Shown here: piece after piece, positions 40,467 to 54,600 of the stretch | How the letters are laid out: the number at the start of each line of letters is the position of its first letter | Position numbering within the stretch: the first letter of the stretch is position 1 | From: Hyaloscypha bicolor E | Lineage: Eukaryota; Ascomycota; Leotiomycetes; Helotiales; Hyaloscyphaceae | Assembly (NCBI RefSeq): GCF_002865645.1 | Contig: NW_020194512.1 | Coordinates: 841,119 to 905,118 of the forward strand | Reading direction: 5' to 3' | DNA: 64,000 nucleotides | The notes under the pieces: generated by a model | Database searches by the model: none | What the model was told of the DNA's origin: nothing | The model's input: only the letters and a program-made list of their open reading frames with translations | Position numbers and translations under genes: made by a program

Positions 40467-42608
40467 ATGATCATGGACTATTGCGCACTGAGCAGCAAAC
40501 CAATCGAAGTTGATACTTTTCCCTCGCCAACAGCAGTCACCGACGTCCTACCGGTAGAAGACGAGATCGAAGAAATTGTGCGACAACATCCACCAATACT
40601 ACCTTCCTCCTCCGCAAGGTTTCGAGCTCGTTCGCTGCGAGCGCCCGTCCAACGTCGAGTTCGAATGGGCAAAAGCGGGAAGACCTACCAGATGTTTGAA
40701 ATTTCGACGATGGAGTCGAGAAGGAGTATGGATGGGTCCGACTCGTCATCGTCGGCTGTGACTGTGGTTACTTCTGCAACATCATCATGCACAGATCCAT
40801 GGAGTTCATCGATCTCGAGCAGTGGTTGGGTTGAGGAAGAAGAGGACGAGCCCGACTTCGATTGGGATCATGAAGACGAGAGACAAAGAGACGACGATGG
40901 GGACATGTTGTTGGTACCGAAGCTTGAGCCGGTCGATGATATAGATATGGCAGATCTATCAGATGTGAAGGAGAGCATTATTCCTGAGACGCCTGAAACA
41001 TCGTCGTCGATCTCAACACCGGCGCAGGTCAAGAGACCTCGCGGCCGCCCAAGGAAACATCCCAAGCCATCCCCAGAGGCATTGGCCAAGGTCGCGAAGG
41101 GGAGATCAAAGACTGGTTGTATCACTTGTCGGAGGCGGAAGAAGAAGTGCGACGAGACAAAACCTGGCTGTAAGTTTGTTTACTGGGCGTATCGTCAAGG
41201 TCAGCACTAATTATCACTAGGCCTCAATTGTGAGAAGAACTCTGTGATATGTGAAGGTTATCCGGAGAAGACGACATGGAAGAGCGGGAAGGAGAAGGGG
41301 GAAGAAGGTAGGGTCATAATGACATGCCAGCAGAGAGCGGATGAGCTGATCGAATCAACAGCCCTGAAACGCAGGGCCGCAAGCATCACAATCTCCAGCA
41401 TACAATTGCCCTATCTGGTCCATGGAGTAGAGACAGAGGGTGACAGGATGTTCCTTCATCACTACATCTCTCGACTGAGCATGATTTTCACTCTGGAAGG
41501 CGAAAATGATAGTGCTTTCAGGAATATCTTACTTCCGATGGCTCAGCAGCATTCCGGTCTGATGCATTCGATATTGGCGCTGTCCAGCAAACATATCGAC
41601 TACGACTCTCCATATGGACTTCAAATCTTACAAGAGCATCCAAACGTAGATGTCAAAATGCTTGAAGAACGGTCACAATTTCACCACGACGAGGCGTTCA
41701 AGGAATTGACGTGCAGGAAGAGTGAAGAAGTTGCCGTCACCCCCGCCACGTATGCTCAAATGATTTGTTTTGTTCTCCAAACTCTATCGGACAAGACCCC
41801 AAACGGATCACATCGGCTTCATCTCCAATACTACCAGAAGTTGATTAAGGAGAGCCCGCCAGCCGAGGAAACGGAGTTCACAAAATTCATCCACGAGTTC
41901 TTCCAATATCACATATGCGCTGATCAACTCATCCATCTACCTCAAGGCGATGTTCACTACGTCTCAATTCCAGATGATTGGAATCTCCCAACAACTGTCC
42001 TACAGCCCTCCGCTGTTCGTCTTCTCGGAGTCTTCGATGGACTCTTCCTTTACATGTCGAAGATAACCAATCTCAGGAACAAGATCCGTCACAACGTGGA
42101 GCATGGAATTGATCCCGTCGTCGACTACAGAGCTTTCTACGCAGCAGCTGAAATCGATGCTGGGATCAGGGAATGGACACCCGCGTGGCCCGCAGGCGAC
42201 CCACGCGATGCAGCCGGTATGCTCTACAGGCAAATGATGTGGATCTATCTCTGGCGTACGATCAACCCACCGCAAGTCACCAACTGGAAGCCGGATCCCA
42301 AGAACAAGATCAAGCAAGCCGTCGATGACGGCCTTGAGCTTCTCTCCGGCTTTGGAGCTCGTGATCCAAGTCAGACCTTGATTCTAGCTCCTGCGTTCGT
42401 AATCGGCTGTGCAGCATTCGAGAAATACCAGCGCGAGCCGATCCGCAAGGCCATCGGTGTCGTAAAGAACTACATGGAGTACAAGAACACCGACACCGCA
42501 CTGGAAGTTCTCGAAGAAGTGTGGAGGCTGATGGATGCGCACGATGAGCAGAGCTGGGACTGGCAATCCATCGCACACCGGATGGGGATGGACTTCCTAG
42601 CCACATGA
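40467..42608 (+). CDS. Zn2Cys6 transcription factor with AT-hook
   Basis: Exons 40467-41169 and 41221-42608, with a 51-nt GTAAGT...CACTAG intron that splits the fourth zinc-cluster cysteine codon; 696 residues. ATG at 40467, with a second at 40473. The N-terminal 180 residues are acidic and Ser-rich (EEEEDEPDFDWDHEDE), a possible activation region. An AT-hook KRPRGRPRKHPK (about 188-199) precedes the binuclear cluster Cys218-x2-Cys-x6-Cys-x6-Cys-x2-Cys-x6-Cys245 (TGCITCRRRKKKCDE and onward). The basic-rich linker after it leads to a ~400-residue helical C-terminal region of the fungal-specific regulator type (Fungal_trans_2-like). It is a nuclear DNA-binding regulator. Targets are unknown, and I do not assign a named orthologue. 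A long gene-poor region upstream suggests extended control sequence. Confidence 0.9.
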
Positions 42609-44969
42609 TACACGCTTTTGCTTACTTCGCTCTTCTTGTTAATGCTCGACGACGATGATACCCGGATTTCCACGGCTGCAGTGGACTTAATTTAGACGCT
42701 ATCACGTGTACACGACGACCTCGACCTATTGACGACCGATCCACACTATATACGTTTACATGCCGCCGCTACGCCTTTGTATTCTCGACCTTCTTCATCC
42801 AGATCCTATATCACTTGTTCCTTTCCTGTCACGCATCTCTGGCGGGTTGGCGGCTTTCTTCCCGCGATGTTTTTGTGTTATGATACCAAGCTTAGCTTCT
42901 GGGGTGGCTCTCTTACCTTCCTTTTGGGTGGCTGGCCTACGGGTCTGATGTTCTACATTTCTCGGGCAAATCATATATCGTGGGCGCCTTAGTGTGCTGT
43001 TCTACCGGTTTATTTAAACCTTTTGTACTGGGCCTTAGCCTTGTTCCCTTTGCATCTACGGGATCTACCTACGGCGCTCATCAAAACGGTTGGTGGGTTG
43101 GGCTTGGGGACTGGGTTGGGTTGGGCGGCTCTCTCAGAGACTGCTTGTCTTGCTAGTTATGGTTTTGTACATGTGAGTTATGTTATGGAGTTGGAACTGG
43201 AATTACGGAAGACGGGCGCGAACGGCTTGTGTTTATGACGTGACGGGTTTGAATTGGCTTTTATCTGTATTTATGAATTGGATTGGATTGGATTTGGTAT
43301 CGCTCGATGCGAGAGGTGAGAGACGGATGATAGGAGATGATGAAGAGAAGACAAGATACCACGATTGGAATCGAATTAGATGCATTCCTCTTTTGAGGAA
43401 TAGCACTCTTCACCTCCAACCTCTCTCCAACATCAACTTGAATTTGATTTTCCCGTGAGATTTGAATACGCATACGAGATCAAATCAAATCATATCTCAT
43501 CTCATCAGGATGCAGGTTACACTGCGCGAACCGAACCGAAACGGAAGAGCTGTGCCGCACTAATCCTTCTTCACCCCGCCCCACCGAGAAGGCTACCCTT
43601 TAAAAATAGAAAGGGAAACAAAGTACATCAATGCGTCGGGGGGAAATCTTCCCGCAGGCTGGCAGCCGAGAAAAGCTCTTCTTTCAAGCGAAAGCTCGAA
43701 ACGAAACGGGCGAGGCGTCCGTAACATCGTGCCCCACTTCCCCTTCCTTCCCGACCTTCCATCTCCGTTTCATTGATTTCGCAAAGTGCAAAATCTCAGA
43801 GGGGAGAGGGAAGGGAAGGGAAGCGAAGGGAAGCGAAGCGAAGGGATCCGGTACGGTACGGTACGGCGCTCACCACCCTCTTCCCCGAACCGAGTCGGCA
43901 CAGACACACATGAGCATGAGGCATGAGGCATGAGCATGAGCCGTTCTGCAGCTCCTTAAGTCGTGAGTTGTGTGTCGTTCCAGCGCTTCAATACCCACAG
44001 CGGCACGTCGCGTGTAACCAGCCCTTCCGTCCTCCAGCCAATGGAGCCTTTTACCGCGCGCGCCCTCCCTCCTTCGGCAGCATCCCGTGTTGTTGCCATG
44101 TTGGGAGACTAACTGAAGCGCAGCGCAGCGCAGCCACTTTCCCGCACCGCAACCGAGCCCGGCGAGGACACGCGATCGGCAAGGATCCACGCAGACTTGC
44201 GTCTCCCAGCCCCTTCAGCTGGCCCCAAACCTTACGGAGGAGGAGGGGCACCGACCCAGGCTCTCGGGCCGAACTAGTTCCTCGACCTCGCGAAAGGGGG
44301 CTCCATTCGGGCTGGGGGTTGGCGAGCCTGCCGGTGCGTGTGCGTGCGGCACGGGAGCGCCTCCGTCTGGTGCGGCTTCGCGGGCGGACGCCGGGCCCCC
44401 ATGCGAGATGGGAGGGCGGGGGCCTGCGGCTGGGGTCTGGGGTCGAGTTAGTGGGAAAGCTGGGTTGTGTGCTTGAGAGGTGCTTTTTGGCTTGCAGGTG
44501 AGGTTTGGGGGAGGTGGAGACAATACTACTGGGATGGGGTGGAGTTTGACTGTGTGAGGTCGTGGGTGGTGTCCTTGTCTCGATAGAGTAGCACTTTCAG
44601 GCCCGCCTCCTCGACGTCGGAGTCTCGAAGGCACAGCCACGACAGCGTCGGCTGCGACGGACTGCTCCACAGAGTCCACTCCTCAATCACCTGATATGGC
44701 TAATGTCGAATCCATCCAGGGACGTTCGCTGATGTCACTGTTGTGGCTGGTGCCGTGAAGTGGGCTGGTGGGATGTGGAGAGACCCCTGATCTCCGATTA
44801 AGCTTAAACACGTCAACATGGTTATTTCTTGTTGCTTGTAAATGATTTTCGCGTTCGGCATTGGAGCTCCACTTTAAATTGAAGACAAAGCTCCCTGTAC
44901 CCAGAGTCAAAGGTCTGTTATCCAAGCCTTCGAAAGCAGAAGTTCGACTTACCAAGACCCAACTTCAAG
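42609..44969. other. Gene-poor region between the transcription factor and the RTA1 relic
   Basis: No supported gene. Simple-sequence tracts include GGGAA/GCGAA purine repeats and GGTAC repeats (about 43800-43866) and ATGAGC/ATGAGG repeats (about 43910-43940). The 44.1-44.5 kb part is GC-rich with long chance ORFs on both strands. Confidence 0.5.
43800..43866 (+). repeat. Purine-rich microsatellite followed by GGTAC repeats
   Basis: GGGAAGGGAAGCGAAGG-type pentamer tract, then GGTACGGTACGGTACGG. No coding role is evident. Confidence 0.8.
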
Positions 44970-46142
44970 ATGTTGACGCTCAAGGAGCCATCAATGGAGA
45001 TGGATACAATCAAGTACATGAACGTCTCCTCCTACAACCCAAACCAACCAACCTACCACCCTCTCGCCTGCAATCTGCAAACATGTCCGCTCATCTACGC
45101 CTACCTAATGTACGACCCAACACTTGCAGGCAACGCACCCTTCCACTCCATTTTCTCATTGCTCCTCCCCTTCAGATCTTCCTCGGGCTCCACTACCGCA
45201 CCTCCGGGATCCTCGCGGCAACCTTCCTCGGTCTATCAACAGAGATCACCGGCTACGTATGGTGGGTAGAAATACACTTCAATCCGTTCCTCACGTAGGA
45301 TTTTCCTCACGTATTTTGATACCCCTGACAATTGGCCCCGTTTTCTTGGCTGCGGCGGTGTATCTGTGTTTGGCGAGGACTGTGGTGGTGTATAGGTAGC
45401 ACTTGAGTTTGATGCGGCCAAGGAGCTATGCTTTGTTGTTTTGCTATTGTGATTTTTTTGCTTTAATATTGCAGGTCATTAGGGGGCGCAATGGCGGAGA
45501 CGCGTCCACAGGTGGGTCAAACCCTTCTTCCCCTTTTCTTGCTTTCGTACTTTGAAGAGAGGGGAAGGAAGAAAGGAAATGATGTTGACCGAGGAATAGA
45601 TAAACAAAGGAACACATCTCGGGCCCAGTGGTCAGTCTACTCCTCTTCGGGTTCATGTGCATAGAGTTTGCATGGAGAGTGCATAAACACCACGAGGAGC
45701 TGAACCAGAAGCACGACGAGCTCTACAACTCTTGACGGTTCAAGGTCTTCCTCTGCTGTAGGTCACTCTTCCCGCTTTCCCTTGGCTCTCGCTAAAGAAA
45801 ACAGAACTGGCACTTGCAACGATAACAATCTTTGCCCGTCCCGTCTTCCGAGTCACTGAGCTCTCGGGTTGGTTCGGGGGCCACTTGGCGAATGACGAGG
45901 TCTCGTGCATGATTCTTGAGGGCGCAATGATCGTTATTGCTTCGCTTGCCCTCACAATTGTGCATCCGGGTATCGGCTTTGGGAGAGTGGCGTGGGCAGA
46001 AGACGATTGGCACTTTAGGAGCAGGAAAGGGGTTGTGGCGGAGAAGCATTCAGGAAAGGGTGAAGGTGAGGTACTTAATGGTGCTGAGGGATTGGATATA
46101 GAGGAAGAACGAGATATGGGAATTAGAAAACTTGGAGCATAG
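44970..46142 (+). pseudogene. RTA1-family membrane protein pseudogene
   Basis: Plus-strand pieces in changing frames give the RTA1 order. The start is at 44970, then CPLIYAYLMYDPTLAGNAPF, and after a shift near 45170 QIFLGLHYRTSGILAATFLG and TEITGYV. After another shift near 45300 comes LTIGPVFLAAAVYLCLARTV, a TAG after VVYR, then HLSLMRPRSYALLFCYCDFF. Further on are FAWRVHKHHEELNQKHDELY, a TGA, then FGGHLANDEVSCMILEGAM and ALTIVHPGIGF, ending at 46142. RTA1 proteins are seven-helix fungal membrane proteins linked to lipid translocation and resistance to membrane-active compounds. At least three frameshifts and two stops show this copy is dead, though some gaps may be introns. Confidence 0.85.
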
Positions 46143-49100
46143 CATGTTGCATTTGGATTTGGAGTTCTTGATACCAAGGGCTCGGCATCGAGCGGTAATG
46201 AGAAATGATAACGTATTGTAGTTGGGAGCACCAAATTAGGCATAGCGCGATAGTTTCGCTTAGCCACGCTCTGTGCACATATATTCCAGAGCTTCCACGC
46301 CTCACTTGGGCCCTTTCCAGTGAGCTTTAATTAAGTCTTTAACTTCAATGCAACTCCCTGCTCTGCTTGATTTACGTGCATTATAACAACAATTCTGACA
46401 GTTGTGTTCATCCTGAAGCATGTGAATAAACGGGCTTCTATCAAGCGAAACTGAGAACCCGAAGCCCCTTTCCACGGCTGCCGTTCTGGGAGTCGGAGTG
46501 ATCCCTCAACTTGAGAAGTGGGGCCTCGACAACCCCCTGAACGAACCACGCCAAGTGATGTTGTCCTCTCCGTCTGCCGTCGAACTCAGCCATCACTTGG
46601 TGTGGTCATACTTCGTCTGTCATTCTTCCCCGGTCACTAAATCCTTGGACTACAACAATTATGAAACGATGGGAAGGCTCTCGATGAGAGCGGAACTAAA
46701 GTAATTACATCCCGACGCTTACGTCACTAGACGACTCGGTGCCTGCCACTGTTCAAGGCAAGGCTTTAGTGAAGCCCAGAGAGGAAATATCTAGCGACTA
46801 TTCTGTCGCAGAGACAAAGAAGGGACGGAAGAACCATTCCGAATTTCCCGCTTAGACTGATGAAACCACCTCCAACAAAACTAGGAGATGCTTCTACAAA
46901 GGGAACGAAGCAAGAACGAGGATACGAACATGACGGGAAAAATCTAGGCTCAACGTTCTGAAAGACGGCACGGACCCTTCATATGGAGTAATATCGAATT
47001 CTTTGTAAAAGGAGAAGATATTTTGGTAACGTTGGGGGGAGTGAGATTCGTGACGGTTACACAAAAGAGCAAATCAAGATGAATAGCGCGGGATGCAATT
47101 GTGGAAATGCCATGCGGCGAGGCAACTGATTGTCAAGATCCCAGCAAAGGTGAGATAAACGATGACGCAACTTGGAACATCAGGGGAGGAATCCGACAAA
47201 GATCCTTTTCTCGTCCTATCAAATGAAGAGAAATGGCAAGGCAACTTTAAGGAAGACGGTTGTCGTCCTGGACGTGCTCGGAACAAGTGCCGCAAGCTAA
47301 AGTTGCAAGGAACCGCTCTGTTAGGTTAGTCTGACACTGGCCCATAAACCTTTTTTGGACGTCGAATTTGTGGTGGTGGGTGATCAACGTACGCAGGGAG
47401 AGTGTCCCCGGATTACCACCGGATTGCTAGCGGACAATTTCTTGTATCAACATAATACAAAGTGACCAGAAAACGTCCCGGAGAATATCCGTTACCACGT
47501 TTTGCTCCCTGGCAGCTTACGGCCAACCCATGGCTGCCATGCTTCTGCGTGTAAATCTGACATTGACGTCATCATGTGATCTCCGGTTTTCCCTACCGAG
47601 CAATGTCTTCATCGGGATAGGAGCAGGTGCCGCATTTCCGCATCACACCTTGTGATGCAGTCATGTCACAAATATAACTGTGGTTCCAGCTATAGAGCTG
47701 ATACGGATATGCCTGTCACTTGCACCCCCACGCGGAGTAGAAAAACTTCCCGACTGGCCACATTGACAGTGGAGACACAATCTTATTTCGAAGTCCGAAC
47801 AAATGCCTGGCAAAGTATATTCCACAGAGGAGAGCAAAGCTCTTCTTGATTCGTTCCCTCCAAACCCAGTGCTTCGGACCAATCCTTGCTCTCCGCATCC
47901 GCCCCTTGCTTTGCAGTGACCTTCATTCTTGCAGATGCCGAATGCATGGGGTACGTAGAGTTACATTGCGCACTGCAAATGCGTGTCCGTGACCGGCTCC
48001 ACATGTTATTCCGACGCATCGGCGGGCACATGCGCTGAAGAAAAGCGTTGAGATCTTGAGCCGACGCAATCCTTGCTGGATGCCTCCCAATCTGGAGGCT
48101 CGAAATAACCCTTAGCGGGTAGCTTGGTTTCGAATGCGTCGCACAAGGAAACGTGGAGTGTGGAGAGGGGAGTAATTTGGGAGATCTTTTTGAAGCCCGA
48201 TGCTGCAAACTGCTTGGGCTCGGAGATGGACGGTGAGGCCGATGCAATGCGCTCTTGCGCGTGCAGGTGCATGATGCTGCTGCTGGGGGGACTTTGCAGG
48301 CGCGTTGCCGACTTCAAGAATTGGGAGAAGTTCAGGCCATTTTTCTGCCCCAGCCCGCAGACGTTGGGCTGCTGAATGGAGTGGGGGATGAATCGCATTC
48401 CTAAATCTGAATCCATTAATATCGTTGGATGAAGTGCCGGGAGGAGCAGCATGTTCTGAAATCACAAGTTCATCTGCATGCATCGTACCAGGCTTGAGCC
48501 CAGGCTGTCGGTTTTGGGCCGAGATTTGGTTTGTGGCATTGAAGAATATTGAATTTGGCAAGGGTGATGTAGAGCGACATGTGGGGATGGATTTTCGGGA
48601 GGTGGAGGTCATTGAACACGAGATGATTGGCTTTGGTGCCGAATTCTCTCCCTGAGATCTCCAAGCGAGGGCGAGAACGAGATTAGTTGAGGGCAGGAAC
48701 GATGGATAGGACTTTTGGCCAGCGGTGACGGTGAGGAGAATTCGGCACTAAACAACCTTCCTCGCGATGCTGCGTGACGGCTCAATGGACGCTCTCGAGA
48801 ATTCCTGTGTCAAAGGCCCCATGTTCGGTGCTCAGACACAGGTTGCGGCACACAATACGTTCGTATTCCGTCGAATGAAGGCGCGAGAGGAAGCGAATCT
48901 TCTTTGATCGTCTCCTATCCATTATGGGCAGGCGGCTGATAGAGTGTCTTCTAATCAACGCGAAACCAAAAGGGAGAACTTTGACGCGCAAGCGGTGGTC
49001 TTCTGCTCCGTGTTTCTCTGCCTCGAATTTGAAAAACGGAATGAAGATCGAAGTCCAAGAAGGCAATCAACGACCAGCCTAGAAAAGATTAGGAATAGAT

Positions 49101-51648
49101 TGCAAATAGTACTGTTGTTTCTCTAGCGAATGCTCTGGAGTAGTCGAAAAGACTTTCCTCACGGCTCAATTTCAGATCTTGCTTGAATCATGAAATTGCA
49201 TTTCCAATTGTTGACGACCAAGAATTCAACATGCTGGATGGATTGTATCTTGGGCGCTTCTTGTCCCTCATCCATGCAACTTGTTTCGCATAAGTTATCG
49301 ACAGACGAAGCGGTGGTGCCACTGGCCCAGCCTTCCATTGACCTGTGATCGAGGACCCAAGTCCAGGGCTTCTCCAAGTGGCGAGAAACCTAACAGCCAA
49401 GAAACACACAATTTAGAGAAACAATAAAGGCATCATTCAATCATCGTACCAAAAGGGCCATCTAGGCTCGCCTGGAACTGTCTGTGCAGTTGATGATCAA
49501 TGCGAAAGGAAAACCCTTGGAATGCTGAACTTTTTATTCCGTCGAAATTGCAATGATCCAGTGAAATGAAGCAGCTTGTCGACTGGTAAATGGTGCCCCA
49601 TGTAGGCTTTAAGGCGGTGAAGATGAGTAGAGGGTGTGTTAAGCTTGAGCTCAGACTTTGGCTTTGCTATTACCTTGACGTGGTTTGCGTCCTTCTTTCA
49701 AGTGCGTGTAATCGAAATGAAGAACTCAACTTCGCCATCAGGAGAGGATTGTGGAAACGATCCTGCATTGCTTATCTTGATCATCTCTCCGGGGTTGACA
49801 ACGGACTGTTGGCATCGAGTGAGAAACAAGATCTTACATCCACTTCCCTTCGAGTACTGTAGCCTAGGACAACCATCTGGACATGCTGCATTGAAGAGAA
49901 GGGATTGTTCATGTCTGTCATCCGAAATTACCTGCCACTGGCTGTGGCTCTTTGATGAATGTTCTACCGAAACTATTCAGTGCTCATGATGGCCGCCAGC
50001 GATGCCGGGAAAGTCTGAAACTGGATAAATGTTCCCTGGAGGATGACCCCGGGATCAGGAAATTGAGCAGGAATCTGCTGAAGGTTCTAGAGTCAGAAGA
50101 CTCTCGAGCCACGCGGTCCGCAAACATGCTCGCGATGGTTTACCCGGAATTGTGAGGATATGAACCACCGAATGGAATGAAAAACGTGAGCCTGCTTCTC
50201 CCTAACCTAAAACCCCTGTCCTGGTGAAGCTATTCACATGCTTGGCAGCGCAGAAACGTGAGGCTGGAGATTGCACTCTGGAAAATAACTCGGCATTGGC
50301 AAAAGGCACTTGCTGGATGTGACTGAACTGTTGGTAAGTTGACTCCCAGAGACTGAAGCATATGGTAACCCCTACAGTGCAACTTTCAGCTTCGGAATAC
50401 CACGGGTCAGACCGTCCGAAGGAGCCAGATGCTGAACATAATAACAGCCAGATGCCTTCGGGCTATTGGCAGGGGAGTTTCCAGGGCCGGTACGAATTAT
50501 ATCTTCGTTGCGCTCCTCCCACCATCCCAGGTGCCGCGAGGCCACATGAACACAACACCAACAAAAGTTGCCCGTGATCCCAGTTGTTTCCCTTCACGAT
50601 TTCTTGCTGTCCTCCAATGGTGGTCTACCGACCCAGCAAGGGTAGCTGTCGGTTCGGTGGGCATCCGCGCCACTACATCGCATGCCTGCAGCCTCGCAGG
50701 ATCTGGACTTCAACCCCGGTTGCGGACATTGACAGCTCGGCAGGAAGTTACTTTGGTTTGCACATGGCGGCCAAGGATGGTGACGGACCAGTGACGGTGG
50801 CGCTGTGGAGAAGTCGAGATGGCATGTTACGTTTCAGGTTCCTTTTGTTCATTTCAACGGTCCCAGGGCTGGCCAGCGCAAGATTGGACGAAGGAGCTGG
50901 ATGCTGGTTAGCTGGGCTTTGACTGAGAAGAGGCAGAGCAGAACCCACGACGCTGCAGCATACTTTGCGCATATTGCAATTTGCGCTTCGCACCCCCCAG
51001 TTGTTAGTGAAAGTCGAGAACAGATGCAGCAGTTGCATGCTGTGCCGTTGAAGTGCTGTGAAGGGCTGTGCTCTGCTGTGCTGTGCTGTGCTGTGCTGCC
51101 GAAGGAAAGCTGTGGTTGGTGTTGTACAGGAACCGAGCTTCACTCAAGCGAAGTGCCTTTGTGCCCCTCTTCATGACCTCCAATTCGGTCCTTCGGCTCG
51201 CTTCTCAGCGACATCCCTCCTCTTCTCTCTATTGCTTGGATGGAAGCTCGCCTCGCAGGCGAACCTCGGCGATATGCCCTATTGTAGATGTTCGACCTTC
51301 GATCTTTCGAGTCTCTATTTTGGGTGGTGATCTCCCCAGCCGCAGCGGGGTTGACATCGCTTGGGAAAAAAAGCTTCGGTGAAGCTACTCTAGGTAGGAA
51401 ATCAGCCAGCCTGAACACGACCTTCCCTATTCAGACGTCATGTACAATTTCTTTCCTTCTGTTTCTTCATTGAATCTTCCCTTCGTATTTCGAAGTCTCA
51501 GGTTCTATCTCTTCTGCTTCGCCCTCACAGCATTCCAATCGTGTTATCAAGTGGGGCTCACCTCAGCTACTCTTGTGCGCCACAAGCGTCCCCAAGACAT
51601 AGACATTTCCAGTGATGGAAATACGATTCTCATAGACCTTCGGACGAA
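46143..51648. other. 5.5-kb stretch without supported genes, upstream of the ABC transporter
   Basis: No ORF has family motifs. The best candidate is a 148-codon minus-strand frame (48452-48006), which starts at an ATG but has only weak protein-like character. A TGTGC/CTGTG tandem tract occurs near 51068-51098. The final ~200 bases are pyrimidine-rich and likely the promoter of the transporter gene. Confidence 0.45.
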
Positions 51649-54600
51649 ATGGAGGACGACATAGAGCTTGGTCTGCCAGCGGCAGACAAGGCGGATGATA
51701 TTGGGCCCTACCCGCTGCAAGTCGATTCGAAAGCGCCAGCTTCGAAAACCGCAACGGCGCAAGACCATGAACCTCACAATCAGCTGCAAACCCTCTCGAG
51801 CACGCATACGAACCTTATCTCCCTTTCAGATGTCGATTCTGTCGATGTCCAAGTACGGGGCCTCGCTGTTAAAGTGGACATTTCTCCGTCCGCCTTCTCG
51901 CTCTCCCATTTCCTTCCTCGAAAACGAAGCCAAGATGGCACGCCCTCCTCGAGTGCAAAGCAGATCCTGCACTCAGTTTCTGCGTCGATGCCGGCCGGCA
52001 CGCTCACCGCGATCATTGGAGGAAGTGGATCTGGCAAGACGACGATGCTCAGTACAATGGCGGAGCGCATGACAAGTGGGCGGTTGAGTTTCGCGGGAAC
52101 AACCACGTTCAACGGCATGAAAGGCGTGAATAGTGTGAGGAGTGCATATGTGATGCAGCAGGATGTTCTGATACCGACATTGACCGTTCGAGAGACACTG
52201 CGATACTCTGCTGACTTGCGCCTTCCACCACCTACAACAGAGCAGGAGAGGCGGAAGGTTGTGGAGGAGGTCATATTGGAATTGGGATTAAAGGAATGTG
52301 CAGACACAAGAATTGGCAACCACCAGCATAAGGGATGTTCGGGAGGTGAAAAGAGGAGAACCAGTATTGGAGTACAACTTCTGAGTAACCCGAGTGTTCT
52401 GTTTTTGGACGAGCCAACCACAGGCCTGGATGCTACCAGTGCATTTCAATTGGTGAGAACGCTGAAGGATCTGGCAAAGAAGGGGAGAACGATCATTACG
52501 ACCATCCATCAACCGAGATCTGAAATATGGGGAATGCTTGATGGGCTCGTGATTCTAGCAAGAGGAAGTCCAGTCTATTCCGGGAAGGCGGACGACAGTA
52601 TCCCATGGTTCAAGAACGCTGGGATGGAATTACCACCATTCGTCAATCCGGCTGAGTTCCTAATCGATATTGCTGCAATTGACAATCGTTCTCCTGATCT
52701 TGAAGCCACCACTTCAGAGCGGGTAGAAAGACTCAAATTGGCTTGGGTGGATGAAAATGAGAGGTTATATGGTACACCAGATGAAAAGAACTTCTCGACA
52801 TCGGAACTTGCAGCTATCCCCGTACCCTTGAGAGCACCAGTCCATTCTCCATTCATCCGGCAGACGCGTGTCTTGACTTCTCGAGCTTTTGTAACTACAT
52901 ATCGAGATCCAATGGGTATGGCTGGGTCATTGGCAGAAGCCGTGTTGATGGGCATTCTGACCGGATGGGTTTTCTTCGGTTTGTCAAAGGACGAATCGGG
53001 AATTCGAAGTCGACAAGGTGCTTTATACAATGCTGCCGGCCTGCAAGGATATCTCATTCTGATGTTTGAGACCTATCGCCTTACGATTGATGTTCAGGTG
53101 TTTGATCGGGAGCATAATGAGAACGTTGTGGATGTGCTCCCGTTCCTGCTAAGCAGACGAATTTCGCGGTTTATTATGGAAGATTTCCCTGTTCCACTGG
53201 CTTACTCGACAATATTCTACTGGATGGCAGGATTCAGGGCCGAGGCATCAACATTCCTGATCTTCTTCTCTATCATTTTTCTAAATCAGTATATTGCCGT
53301 CACATTTGCTTCAGTCTGCGTAGCTGCTGATAGAAGCTTTGCCGTGGCTTCCTTGATCGGCAATATGGGTTATACAATCCAAAGCTTTGCATGTGGATTC
53401 TTCATCCAGGCCAACACCATGCCGGTCTATGTAAGGTGGCTAAAATGGACAGCTTATTGTTTCTACGCCTTTGGGGCTCTCTGCGCCAACGAATTCAGAG
53501 GCCAATTCTATAACTGTCCGCTGCCCGGCGGGGAGTCAAATCCAGCTTGTGCACCTTACACGAGTGCCTTCATCATGAACGCGCTGGGGTTTCCATCAAA
53601 CTGGATCGCTAGGCCGATCATCATCCTAGTTGGGTTCGTGGTGATGTTTGCCTTTCTTTCCTGGGTTGGATTCAGATTCATCCCAGTAGAAATGAGCATT
53701 GCCAAAGCAAGGGAATCGAACACTGATCTCTCTGCTGGGAAAGAGAAAATGACTTTCAGATCTGCGACCGAAGTGAGAACGGTGGATATTGGACTTGATA
53801 AATTTGCACTTGATCTGGACAAGAGGACAATGCGGGGAAAGAAGCTACCAACGAAGACCATTTTGCATCCTGTCACGGCGACATTTCAAGCTGGACTCCT
53901 CAACGTTATCATGGGACCATCTGGGAGCGGCAAGACGTCACTTCTCAATGCAATGGCTCTCCGCTTGCACAACAGTGCTGGGACTCGATATCGACAATTC
54001 GGAGATATGACATTCAATGGAGCTGTCCCTTCGGACTCCGTTGTACGATCAGTATGCTCTTACGTCTGTCAAGACGATGATGCACTTCTACCGTCCCTCA
54101 CAGTTCGTGAGACGTTACGGTTTTCCGCAGGCCTGCGACTGCCTTCCTTTATGACCGAGGATCAAAAGTACCAACGCGCAGAGGAGGTGCTCATGAAATT
54201 GGGTCTCAAGGATTGTGCAGACAATTTGATTGGGTCTAATGAGATCAAGGGGATATCTGGAGGAGAGAAGAGACGAGTTTCGATTGCTGTTCAGATCCTG
54301 ACAGATCCAAGAGTACTTCTGCTGGATGAACCCACATCTGGCCTGGACGCTTTCACAGCATCATCTATCATGGAAGTCCTTCAAGGTCTCGCCCACGAAG
54401 GACGCACTCTGATCCTCACCATCCATCAGTCGCGCTCTGATCTCTTCAAGCAATTCGGAAACGTCCTCCTTCTCGCCCGAGGAGGCTCCCCAGTATACGC
54501 TGGGAATGCCGCAGGTTTACTTCCCCATTTCGACGCCCTCGGTTTCCCCTGCCCAACAACCACCAACCCCGCCGACTTTGCCCTCGACCTCATAACCATC

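Noticed and set aside
43923..44679. 192- and 154-codon ORFs on opposite strands in GC-rich DNA
   Set aside because: Mutually overlapping, Arg/Pro-rich translations with no family motif; typical of GC-rich non-coding DNA.
48006..48452. 148-codon minus-strand ORF starting at an ATG
   Set aside because: Weakly protein-like, but competing frames are equally long and nothing supports expression.
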